Source of the DNA: Methylorubrum extorquens
GTDB taxonomy: Bacteria; Pseudomonadota; Alphaproteobacteria; Rhizobiales; Beijerinckiaceae
Length of the DNA: 32,869 nt
Direction of reading: 5' to 3'
Assembly (NCBI GenBank): GCA_019695455.1
Contig: JAEUAC010000027.1
Span: forward strand, 1 to 32,869
Shown here: positions 18,638 to 26,555 of the stretch, one piece after another
Numbering within the stretch: the stretch's first letter is position 1
Layout of the letters: every line of letters begins with the position of its first letter
Translations under genes and position numbers: made by a program
The notes under the pieces: model-generated
Told to the model about the DNA's origin: nothing
Database searches by the model: none
Seen by the model: only the letters and a program-made list of their open reading frames with translations

Positions 18638-19386
18638 TCCGGCTCGACGGCCGCGCCGCGCTGGTGACGGGCGCCGCGCAGGGCATCGGCCGGGCGGTCG
18701 CGGCCGCGCTCGTGGAGGCCGGCGCCCGGGTCCACCTGGCGGATCGGGACGCGGACGGCGTCGGGCGGGCCGGCGCCGAACTCGGCTGTCCCGTCCACGT
18801 CGCGGACCTCTCGGACCGGGCCGCCGCGGGCGCCGTCGTCCAGGCCATCCTCGCCGGGGAGGCGCGGCTCGACATCCTGGCGCTCGCGGCGGGCGGCGTC
18901 GCGGGCCAGGTCGGCGGCCCCATCGAGGACGTGACGGAGGAGAGCTGGCGCGTCCTGTTCGCGGCCAACGTGGACGGCGCGTTCTGGCTGGCCCAGGCGG
19001 CCGCCGGCGCCCTGAAGGCGAGCGGCTCGGGCCGGATCGTGACGATCGCGTCCGGGGCCGGCCTGCGGCCGAGCCTCACGGGCATCCAGGCCTACACGGC
19101 CGCCAAGCACGCGCTGGTCGGCCTGACGAAGCAGCTCTCCTGGGAGCTCGGGCCCCACGGCATCACCGTGAACGCGATCGCGCCGGGCTTCGTCCTGTCG
19201 AACCCGGCGACGCTCCGGCAATGGGAGAGCTACGGGCCCGACGGGCAGGCGAGCCTCGTCCAGTCGATCCACCTCCGCCGCCTAGGCTGCCCGGAGGACA
19301 TCGCCGCGACGGCCCTGTTCCTGGCGAGCGACGCGGCCGGCTGGATCTCCGGTCAGGTCATCGCCGTCGACGGCGGCCGTTCGTAG
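18631..19386 (+). CDS. SDR family oxidoreductase (canonical)
   Basis: AALVTGAAQGIGRAVAAALVEAGARVHLADRD; catalytic S...YTAAK (QAYTAAKHALVGLTKQL); GWISGQVIAVDGGRS; ATG at 18631 overlaps the end of the previous gene. Confidence 0.93.
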   Translation: MLIRLDGRAALVTGAAQGIGRAVAAALVEAGARVHLADRDADGVGRAGAELGCPVHVADLSDRAAAGAVVQAILAGEARLDILALAAGGVAGQVGGPIEDVTEESWRVLFAANVDGAFWLAQAAAGALKASGSGRIVTIASGAGLRPSLTGIQAYTAAKHALVGLTKQLSWELGPHGITVNAIAPGFVLSNPATLRQWESYGPDGQASLVQSIHLRRLGCPEDIAATALFLASDAAGWISGQVIAVDGGRS

Positions 19387-19432
19387 AGCGGACCCACCTC
19401 CCGTCGGGCGGTCCGCGGCACTTCACCCACCG

Positions 19433-19531
19433 GCGTCATGCTGAGGAGCAGCGCGAAGCGATGCGTCTCGAAGCACGCGAGACCTGGGTGCGTGCTTCGA
19501 GACAGGCCTGCGGCCCTCGTCGGCATGACGC
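19433..19531. repeat. REP-like palindromic intergenic element
   Basis: Nested inverted repeats: outer GCGTCATGC (19433-19441)/GCATGACGC (19523-19531); inner GTCTCGAAGCACGC (19465-19478)/GCGTGCTTCGAGAC (19490-19503), 14 bp perfect with 11-nt loop. Lies between convergent genes. Confidence 0.75.
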
Positions 19532-19578
19532 GGTCGGGGCCCGAGTGGGCCCGGCCCAGAGCGACGATCGCCCGCCGA

Positions 19579-20802
19579 TCAGGTCGGCATGGCGCAGCCG
19601 CCCTGCCCTTCCGGCCGGAACGCCTCGTCGGCCGGCGTCGTCGCGAGCACGTTCAGGAGGTCCCACTCGCCCTTGTTCTGGCCGGGCGCCTTGGCCTGCA
19701 GGAGGTAGGACGGGTGCAGCTTGCGCCCGTCCGCCCGGATGCGGCCCGCCCCGAAGGCGTCGTCGTCGGTCGGCATCGCCTTCATGCGGGCGACGACGGC
19801 CCGGGCATCGGCCTTCGCGGCGGCGGGGCCCAGATCGGCCACGGCCTTCAGGTAATGCAGCGTCGCGCCGTAGCAGCCGGCCTGCACCATGTTGGGGTAG
19901 TGCTTCGGCACCTTCGGCTTGATGCGCTCCATGAAGGCGCGCGTCCGGTCGTTCAGGTCCCAGTAGAAGCTTTCCGTCATCATCAGGCCCTGGGCCATGT
20001 CCTGGCCAAGCGCGTGGACGTTGCTGTTGTAGAACAGGAGGGCGGCGATCTTCATGGTCTTGTTGACGCCGAATTCGTGCGCCTGCTTGATGCAGTTGAT
20101 GGTGTCGTTGCCGGAATTGGCCAGCCCCAGCACCTTGGCGCCCGAGGCCTGGGCGGCCAGGAGCTGGGCCGAGAAGTCGGTCGTGTCCGGGAACGGATAG
20201 GGGCGGCTGCCGAGCACCTTGCCGCCCGAGGCCTCGACCACGCGGGCCGTGTCCCGCTGCAATTGCTGGCCGAACGTGTAGTCGGCCGTGATGAAGAACC
20301 AGGTGTCGCCGCCCGCCTTGACCATGGCGCCGCCGGTGCTCTTCGACAGCATGTAGGTGTCGTAGGTCCAGTGGATCGTGTTCGGGCTGCATTGGGCGCC
20401 CGTGAGGTCGACGGTCGCGGCGCCCGAGTTCAGGTGCGTCTTGTTCTTCTCGCGGCAGATCTGGTTCACGGCGAGCGCGACCGAGCTGGTCGGCACGTCG
20501 ATGATCGCGTCGACGCCCTCCCGGTCGAGCCACTGGCGCGCGATGGAGGAGCCGATGTCCGGCTTGTTCTGGTGGTCGGCGTAGATCACCTCGACCTTGA
20601 AGCCGCGGTCGCCGAATTCCTGCACGGCCTGGCGCACGCAGGCGACGGACGTGAGGCCGGTATCGTCGCTGTAGATGCCGGACTGGTCGTTGAGCACGCC
20701 GAGCTTGATGGTGGGCGCCTGCGCCCGGGCGGGCCGGATCAGCGGGATCGCGGCGGTCGCGGCCGTGGTGGCGAGCAGATGTCGACGGTTGATGGGCAGC
20801 AT
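19579..20802 (-). CDS. Branched-chain amino acid-type ABC transporter substrate-binding protein (LivK-like)
   Basis: Start MLPINRRHLLATTAATAAIPLIRPARAQAPTIKLGVLNDQSGIYSDDTG at 20802 preceded by GGAGGAAACCCG; FKVEVIYADHQNKPDIG; WFFITADYTFGQQLQRD. Confidence 0.92.
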   Translation of the reverse strand: MLPINRRHLLATTAATAAIPLIRPARAQAPTIKLGVLNDQSGIYSDDTGLTSVACVRQAVQEFGDRGFKVEVIYADHQNKPDIGSSIARQWLDREGVDAIIDVPTSSVALAVNQICREKNKTHLNSGAATVDLTGAQCSPNTIHWTYDTYMLSKSTGGAMVKAGGDTWFFITADYTFGQQLQRDTARVVEASGGKVLGSRPYPFPDTTDFSAQLLAAQASGAKVLGLANSGNDTINCIKQAHEFGVNKTMKIAALLFYNSNVHALGQDMAQGLMMTESFYWDLNDRTRAFMERIKPKVPKHYPNMVQAGCYGATLHYLKAVADLGPAAAKADARAVVARMKAMPTDDDAFGAGRIRADGRKLHPSYLLQAKAPGQNKGEWDLLNVLATTPADEAFRPEGQGGCAMPT

Positions 20803-20987
20803 CGGGTTTCCTCCGGATCTTCGGTATCTTGCTTGTTCTTGGTCGCGCCGGGCGATCGTCGTCGCCGGGCGCCGGTCCTGGACCGACGCCGCGCCAGCGT
20901 GACGGCCGCCGATGCGGAAGGCAACCCGGCCGGCGGGCGGGTCCGGCGCGGCTCCCATGCCCGGGTGGATCGGCGCGATGCGCGCCG

Positions 20988-21662
20988 TCAGGGCCGCGCC
21001 ATCTCGAGGGGGCGGCCGCCCTCGGCCTTGGCGAAGCTCGCGGGTCCGGACGGCTCGAGGCGCAGCGACGTCTCGGGCCGGCCGTAGAGCATGAGCGTGT
21101 CATCCTCGACGCGGGCGCTGTTCAGCCTGAGCCGCGCGACGGCCGGGTCGCAGGGCGTGCCGGTCCTCAGCGCGAGCTCCGTCGCGCCGCCCTTGGGGTC
21201 GCGGGAGAGGGTCAGCGGGCAGAGCGGCCGGCCGCCGGGCCGGCGCAGCACCCAGGCCCCGACGAGATCCGGTGCGAAGGGCGCGCGCTCGACGCCCGGC
21301 TTCGCCCGCACGAGGAAGTGCACCGGCTTCGTCTCGAACCGCGTCTTCAGGAGGGTGGTCTCGTCCTCCTGAAAGTCCAGCACCGTCGCGCCGCCGCCGT
21401 CGAGCAGCCTCACGCCGCCCTCGTAGAGCCACGCGACCGCCCGGCCGACGGCCGGAAGGCGGGCCGCGCAATCAGACGCCGGGGTCGCGCGCCAGCCGCC
21501 CTTCGCCGCCTCCGCCCCGAGCACGATCCGGCAGCCGGGCCGTCCGTCGTCGGTCGCGACCAGCCATTCGCCGATGCTGTCCTTCGCAAAATCGGGCAGG
21601 GGCGCCTCCGTCGCAGCAGCGGAGGCAAGGGCGGCGACGAGGCCGAGAGCCGGACGACGCAT
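20988..21662 (-). CDS. Secreted/periplasmic protein with two tandem AprI/Inh-like (metalloprotease-inhibitor fold) domains
   Basis: Signal-like N-terminus; two repeat units, IGEWLVATDDGRPGCRIVLG...ASDCAARLPAVGRAVAWLYEGGVRLLDGGG and VGAWVLRRPGGRPLCPLTLS...GTPCDPAVARLRLNSARVEDDTLMLYG, with the W..C..L..C pattern typical of Inh domains. Confidence 0.65.
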   Translation of the reverse strand: MRRPALGLVAALASAAATEAPLPDFAKDSIGEWLVATDDGRPGCRIVLGAEAAKGGWRATPASDCAARLPAVGRAVAWLYEGGVRLLDGGGATVLDFQEDETTLLKTRFETKPVHFLVRAKPGVERAPFAPDLVGAWVLRRPGGRPLCPLTLSRDPKGGATELALRTGTPCDPAVARLRLNSARVEDDTLMLYGRPETSLRLEPSGPASFAKAEGGRPLEMARP

Positions 21663-21672
21663 GGGAAGGATC

Positions 21673-21725
21673 CTCGCGGCAGGGACACGGACCGGCCGCG
21701 AGCTTCGGGCCGGCTCTCGCGGCCG
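21673..21725 (-). promoter_or_regulatory. Putative leader RNA with mutually exclusive hairpins upstream of the Inh-like gene
   Basis: Minus-strand transcript: CGGCCGCGAG-13nt-CUCGCGGCCG (21725-21716/21702-21693), and the same CUCGCGGC (21702-21695) can instead pair with GCCGCGAG (21680-21673), whose end overlaps the SD-like GAGGA before AUG at 21662. Confidence 0.3.
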
Positions 21726-21876
21726 TCAATCCGGGCGCGGTCCCGGACACCATGACGAGCGAAAACAGAAACTCTGGTTTTCCATCGTTTCCATTTACGG
21801 CCGGCACGTCCGGCCCGATGATCTCTCCACGGCCGCCGCGACATCGATCGCCGACGGGCCCAGCGGAGGACGGACG

Positions 21877-22521
21877 ATGCCCCAGCCCTACAATCGCCTC
21901 GACATCGATCAGGCAGCGGTTCTTCTCGTGGACCATCAGGCCGGCCTGATGTCGCTCGTGCGCGACATCGACCCGGACCGCTTCCGGAACAACGTGCTCG
22001 CGGTCGCGGACCTCGCGGCCTATTTCAAGCTTCCGACCATCCTGACGACGAGCTTCGAGGACGGTCCGAACGGCCCGCTCATGCCGGAGCTGAAGGCGAA
22101 GTTCCCGGACGCGCCCTACATCGCCCGGCCCGGCCAGATCAACGCCTGGGACAATCCCGACTTCGTCGCGGCCGTGAAGGCGACGGGCCGCAAGCAGCTG
22201 CTCATCGCGGGCGTCGTCACCGAGGTGTGCGTCGCCTTCGTGGCGCTCTCGGCGATCGCCGAGGGCTACGAGGTCTTCGCGATCACGGACGCGTCGGGCA
22301 CGTTCGCCCCGATCGTGCGGGAGACCGCCTGGACCCGGATGTCGGCGGCCGGCGTGCAGCTCGTGAACTGGTTCGCGGTCGCCTGCGAACTGCATCGCGA
22401 CTGGCGGCGGGACGTCGAAGGCCTCGCGACGCTGCTCGGCGACCACATCCCGGATTACCGCAACCTGATGACGAGCTATGCTGCCCAGAAGGGCGCCATC
22501 CCGCAGGCGGCCCGCGCCTGA
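21877..22521 (+). CDS. Isochorismatase-fold cysteine hydrolase, YcaC-like
   Basis: AAVLLVDHQAGLMSLVRDI; LIAGVVTEVCVAFVALSAIAEGYEVFAITDASGTF; ATG at 21877 with upstream GGAGGA. Confidence 0.9.
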   Translation: MPQPYNRLDIDQAAVLLVDHQAGLMSLVRDIDPDRFRNNVLAVADLAAYFKLPTILTTSFEDGPNGPLMPELKAKFPDAPYIARPGQINAWDNPDFVAAVKATGRKQLLIAGVVTEVCVAFVALSAIAEGYEVFAITDASGTFAPIVRETAWTRMSAAGVQLVNWFAVACELHRDWRRDVEGLATLLGDHIPDYRNLMTSYAAQKGAIPQAARA

Positions 22522-22591
22522 CGCACCCGCACCCGCCGCGGCCCGGACACCCGGTCGCGGCGGCCTCGGCCTGCCACGAAGAGGATCCGTC

Positions 22592-23554
22592 ATGAGCTGG
22601 ACACCCTGCCCCGACCCGACGCCCGGCGACCGGAAGGCCGCGGACGCGATCGAGCTCCTGATCGTGCCGCGCGCCGTCGATCTCGGCGAGATGACCGTGC
22701 GGCGCGCGCTTCCCTCCATCAAGCGCCAGATGGTCGGGCCCTTCATCTTCTTCGACCAGATGGGTCCGGCCGAGTTCCTGACCGATCAGGGCATCGACGT
22801 GCGCCCCCACCCGCACATCAACCTCGCCACCGTGACCTACCTGTTCGAGGGCCAGATCCTGCACCGCGACAGCCTCGGCACGGAGCGGACCATCGAGCCC
22901 GGCGCCGTGAACTGGATGCGGGCGGGGCGCGGCATCGTGCATTCGGAGCGCACGAGCCCGGAGCGCAAGCACGCGGGCCAGAGGCTGTTCGGCATCCAGA
23001 CCTGGATGGCGCTGCCGACCGCCCAGGAGGAGAGCGACCCGGCCTTCGTCCACCACGGCGCCGACGCGCTGCCGATCGTCGAGGCGGACGGCATCCGGGC
23101 GCGCGTCATCTCGGGCGAGCTGCTCGGGGCGCGCTCGCCGCTCGTGAGCCCCTCCGAGACGGTCTACGCGCACCTGCAGCTGCGCGCCGGCGCCCGCCTG
23201 CCGGTCGAGCCCTCCTTCGACGAGCGCGCCGTCTACACGCTTGCGGGCGAGATCGACATCGCGGGCGACCGGTTCGGGCCGGGCCAGCTCCTCGTGCTGC
23301 GTCCCGGCGACCCGATCGTCGTCGGCGCCGTCAGCGATGCCGAGTTCATGCTGTTCGGCGGGGCGCCCATGGAGGGGCCGCGCTACATCTGGTGGAACTT
23401 CGTGTCGTCGCGCCTCGACCGCATCGAGCAGGCGAAGGAGGAATGGGCGAACGGCCGGTTCGACACGGTGCCGGGGGACGTGGAGGAGTTCATCCCCCTG
23501 CCCGACACGGCCGACAGCCCGCGGCGCGCGACGGGCGGCGTGTTCTACCCCTGA
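22592..23554 (+). CDS. Pirin family protein
   Basis: VGPFIFFDQMGPAEF...DVRPHPHINLATVTYLFEGQILHRDSLGTERTIEPGAVNWMRAGRGIVHSERT is characteristic of pirins (HPH...E cupin metal ligands). Confidence 0.95.
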   Translation: MSWTPCPDPTPGDRKAADAIELLIVPRAVDLGEMTVRRALPSIKRQMVGPFIFFDQMGPAEFLTDQGIDVRPHPHINLATVTYLFEGQILHRDSLGTERTIEPGAVNWMRAGRGIVHSERTSPERKHAGQRLFGIQTWMALPTAQEESDPAFVHHGADALPIVEADGIRARVISGELLGARSPLVSPSETVYAHLQLRAGARLPVEPSFDERAVYTLAGEIDIAGDRFGPGQLLVLRPGDPIVVGAVSDAEFMLFGGAPMEGPRYIWWNFVSSRLDRIEQAKEEWANGRFDTVPGDVEEFIPLPDTADSPRRATGGVFYP

Positions 23555-23560
23555 CGCGCC

Positions 23561-23580
23561 CGGCGGGCCGCGGCCCGCCG
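23561..23580. terminator. Perfect 20-bp palindrome CGGCGGGCCGCGGCCCGCCG; possible bidirectional terminator
   Basis: Self-complementary over 20 bp, filling most of the 28-bp gap between the convergent pirin (stop 23554) and DUF4166 (stop 23583) genes; no U-tract. Confidence 0.4.
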
Positions 23581-23582
23581 CG

Positions 23583-25250
23583 TCACGGCGACGACCGTCT
23601 CCCGCTCGCGCCGGGATCGGGCGGAGCGACGTCCAGCCAGCCGCGGTAATGCACGACCGGGCCGACGAGCGGCAGCGCGATCGGGACGTCGAAGCGGAAA
23701 TGGCCGTCCTCCTCCCACTCGCGCGCCTCCGAGCGGGGCGCGAGCGCGAGCGGCAGCGGCACGCCGGCGACCGACCATCGGCGCATCGCCATGCGCAGGC
23801 CGCTCCCCTCCGTCGCCAGGTCGAAGGCGAACCGGAACGGTCCGAACCGCTCGACGAGCCGCGAGCCGCCGCGCGAGAGCTCGCTCGTGAAGCGCCGTCC
23901 GGCGAAGTCGCGCGTCCAGCGCTCCACGCCGTCGCGCTCCGCGAACGCGACGTGCAGGGCGTGCTCGCCCGCGGCGGGGAAGCGGAACAGGGCGGCGACG
24001 AGCCGCGCGAGCGGATGGGCGCCGCGCAGGACAACGGCGCGGCCGGAGGCGCCCCCGTCCCGGAGCACGCCGTGCAGGGCCGCGAGCGTGGGTGCGAGGC
24101 CGTCGAAACGCTCGCCCATGACGCGCCGGTAGAGCGGATCGGGCTGGGGGACCTCGACGGTCTCGTGCCGGACGGAGAGGGCCGCGAAGCCCGGGGCGAA
24201 GTCGGCGAGCGCGAGGCTCTCGCCCGCGTCCCGCGCGCCGGGCGCGACCCGGCCGGCGAGCACACGCTCCGCCAGGACGGCCGCCGCCAGCGTCGGGATC
24301 TCGGGCCCGTGCCCGTCCGCCGCGATCAGCGTCCAGCGCCGCTCGACGCGACGCCCGTCGGCCCACCCGAAGAGCCGCACGACCATGCCGGACCGGTCGG
24401 AGCCCCACCGGGCCGTCAGCCGCTGGACCGGCAGGAGGAAACGCGACAGCCGGCGCAGCGAGGGGACGAGTCCCCACCGGACCGGCCAGCTCGCCAGCCA
24501 CAGGCCGACCGACTGGATCGCGAGCTCGGTCCCGGCCCGGAACACGACGGAGGGCCGGCCGGGCAGGCGGTCCGGCAGCAGGTCGAGATCCGGCACCTCC
24601 GCCAGCGCGACCCAGCGGCGGCCGAGCGAGGGTCCGTCCGAGAGCGCGAACCGCTCGCGCCGCAGCTCCTGCCAGCCGTGGCCGGCGACGACCCGCCGGC
24701 CGCGCCACAGGGCGACCGGCCGGCCGACATAGCCCAGGATGGCGGCCGCGACCGACGCGCCGGCCGTCGCCCGGTTGGAGGCGCTGATCGCGATCTCGAC
24801 CGCGCTCACGCGCTCCAGGCCGGCCGCGAGATGCCGCACGACGGCGCCCGACAGCGCGGGCACGCTCGAGCAGCCGGAGAGCACGACGGTTCCGGCGGCG
24901 CGGGCGGCGGCGTCGAGCGCGCCGATGCCGGCCACGAAGTCGCGGGCGTCGGCGAGGTCGAGATAGGGGATCGCGGCCGCGACGCAGGCGGCGGGCACCC
25001 GGGCTTCGCTGCCCTGGAAGGGGCCCGCGGCGTCGATCACGAGGTCCGGCCCCACCGTCGCGAGGAGCGACGCGACGCCGGCGTCGCGATCCGCCCGGAT
25101 CGGACGGCAGCCGGCGTGCCGGAGGCAGAAGGCGGCGGCCCGCGCGCGATGGCGGCCGGCGACCACGACGTCGTGGCCGGCCGCCGCGAGCCGGCGCGAC
25201 AGCCGGCCGCCGAACCCGCCATAGCCGCCGAAGACGAGGATCGTGCTCAT
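23583..25250 (-). CDS. Saccharopine-dehydrogenase-like Rossmann NAD(P)-binding protein with C-terminal DUF4166-like domain
   Basis: MSTILVFGGYGGFGGRLSRRLAAAGHDVVVAGRHRARA; VIDAAGPFQGSEARVPAACVAAAIPYLDLADARDFV; C-terminal region FDGLAPTLAALHGVL...WTRDFAGRRFTSELSRGGSRLVERFGPFRFAFDL...VVHYRGWL. Confidence 0.82.
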   Translation of the reverse strand: MSTILVFGGYGGFGGRLSRRLAAAGHDVVVAGRHRARAAAFCLRHAGCRPIRADRDAGVASLLATVGPDLVIDAAGPFQGSEARVPAACVAAAIPYLDLADARDFVAGIGALDAAARAAGTVVLSGCSSVPALSGAVVRHLAAGLERVSAVEIAISASNRATAGASVAAAILGYVGRPVALWRGRRVVAGHGWQELRRERFALSDGPSLGRRWVALAEVPDLDLLPDRLPGRPSVVFRAGTELAIQSVGLWLASWPVRWGLVPSLRRLSRFLLPVQRLTARWGSDRSGMVVRLFGWADGRRVERRWTLIAADGHGPEIPTLAAAVLAERVLAGRVAPGARDAGESLALADFAPGFAALSVRHETVEVPQPDPLYRRVMGERFDGLAPTLAALHGVLRDGGASGRAVVLRGAHPLARLVAALFRFPAAGEHALHVAFAERDGVERWTRDFAGRRFTSELSRGGSRLVERFGPFRFAFDLATEGSGLRMAMRRWSVAGVPLPLALAPRSEAREWEEDGHFRFDVPIALPLVGPVVHYRGWLDVAPPDPGASGRRSSP

Positions 25251-25290
25251 GGCCCCGCGGTCCCGGGCGAAGGCGGTCGCCTCTCCACCG

Positions 25291-25863
25291 TCAGGGCCGC
25301 CGGACGGTCAGGCCGTCGACGAAGATGTCGACCATGCGCTGCACGCTCTCCTGCCAGCCCGGCCGGTCCTGCAGGTAGCACATGCCCACGAGCGTCCTGA
25401 CGACGTCCTCGGGACCGACGTCGCGGCGGATCTCGCCCGCCGCCACGGCCCGGTCGAGGAGCGCGCCGACCGCGGCCGTCAGGCGCTCGAAGCTGGAGCG
25501 CGTCAGCTCGGATTGTCCGTCGACCACCAGCGCGAGGGCCGCCACCATGCCCTTCTTCGTGGCCACGAACTCGACGTTGGCCCGCAGCCAGTGTCGGAGC
25601 GCATCCGTCGCGCTCGCCTCCTTCAGGAGGTCCTGCGCGAGGTCGGAGAGCTGCTGCACCTCGCGCCGGTAGACCGCCTCGAACAGTTCCTGCCGCGTCG
25701 GGAAATGGCGATAGAGCGTGCCGATGCCGACGCCGGCCGTGCGGGCGACCGTCTCGAGGCTCGCGTCCGGGCCGCCGGCGCTGAACACGGCCTTTGCGGC
25801 CGCCAGCACCCGCTCGCGGTTGCGGACCGCGTCCGCGCGCGGCTTGCGCGCCCCGACCGGCAT
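25291..25863 (-). CDS. TetR/AcrR family transcriptional regulator
   Basis: RNRERVLAAAKAVFSAGGPDASLETVARTAGVGIGTLYRHFPTRQELFEAVY helix-turn-helix; start MPVGARKPRADAVRNRERV at 25863 preferred (ORF track extends to 25908). Confidence 0.92.
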   Translation of the reverse strand: MPVGARKPRADAVRNRERVLAAAKAVFSAGGPDASLETVARTAGVGIGTLYRHFPTRQELFEAVYRREVQQLSDLAQDLLKEASATDALRHWLRANVEFVATKKGMVAALALVVDGQSELTRSSFERLTAAVGALLDRAVAAGEIRRDVGPEDVVRTLVGMCYLQDRPGWQESVQRMVDIFVDGLTVRRP

Positions 25864-25902
25864 GGCTCGTCCGCCCACGATCCCCACTCCCACTTGTCCC
25901 AC

Positions 25903-25931
25903 TTGCAAACCGGAGGCGCCCTCCGTATCTA
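25903..25931 (+). promoter_or_regulatory. Candidate sigma70 promoter with an operator dyad in its spacer
   Basis: TTGCAA (25903-25908), 17-bp spacer, TATCTA (25926-25931); spacer contains CGGAGG-CGC-CCTCCG (25911-25925). Located between the divergent TetR and molybdoenzyme genes. Confidence 0.6.
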
Positions 25932-26057
25932 GCTTCCAGCCGTTCCAAACTGCCGGGACGCCGCCCGGCCGCCAGCCATGGCACGGACGTCGTCTGTTTT
26001 CGATCCCGTTCGCCGACGTCGCTCCCGACCGGCGGACAGCTCTGAGCGGAGCCCTGC

Positions 26058-26555
26058 ATGAGCCTCACCGCCACCTTCACCGTGAACGGGGTCCGACGAC
26101 AGGTTGACCTCCCCGACCCGCGCGTCACGCTGCTCGACCTGCTGCGCGAGCGGCTGGACCTCACCGGCACCAAGAAGGGCTGCGACCGCGGGCAATGCGG
26201 GGCCTGCACGATCCTGGTCAACGGGCGGCGCACCAATGCCTGCCTCGCGCTCGCGATCAGCCACGACGGCGCGGAGATCACGACCATCGAGGGGCTCGCG
26301 ACGGACGGCGTCCTGCATCCCGTGCAGGAGGCGTTCATCGCCCATGACGGGTTCCAGTGCGGGTTCTGCACGCCCGGCCAGATCATGAGCGCGGTCGGCC
26401 TCATCGCCGAGGGCCAGGCGGGGATGGACCCGGAGCGGGTGCGCGAGGGCATGAGCGGCAACCTCTGCCGCTGCGGTGCCTATGCGGGGATCACGGAGGC
26501 CGTGCTGGACGCCCAGGCCCGGCTCGACGCGCAGGACCGGAGCCAGGCGGCATGA
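26058..26555 (+). CDS. Xanthine dehydrogenase/aldehyde oxidoreductase family (2Fe-2S)-binding subunit (PaoA-like, no Tat signal)
   Basis: GCDRGQCGACTILVNGRRTNACL and QCGFCTPGQIM...GNLCRCGAY cluster-binding motifs. Confidence 0.95.
   Translation: MSLTATFTVNGVRRQVDLPDPRVTLLDLLRERLDLTGTKKGCDRGQCGACTILVNGRRTNACLALAISHDGAEITTIEGLATDGVLHPVQEAFIAHDGFQCGFCTPGQIMSAVGLIAEGQAGMDPERVREGMSGNLCRCGAYAGITEAVLDAQARLDAQDRSQAA

Noticed and set aside
19438-19640. Plus-strand ORF starting MLRSSAKRCVSKHARPGCVLRDRPAALVGMTRSG
   Set aside because: It is a translation of the REP-like palindromic element and then runs antisense to the livK-like gene.
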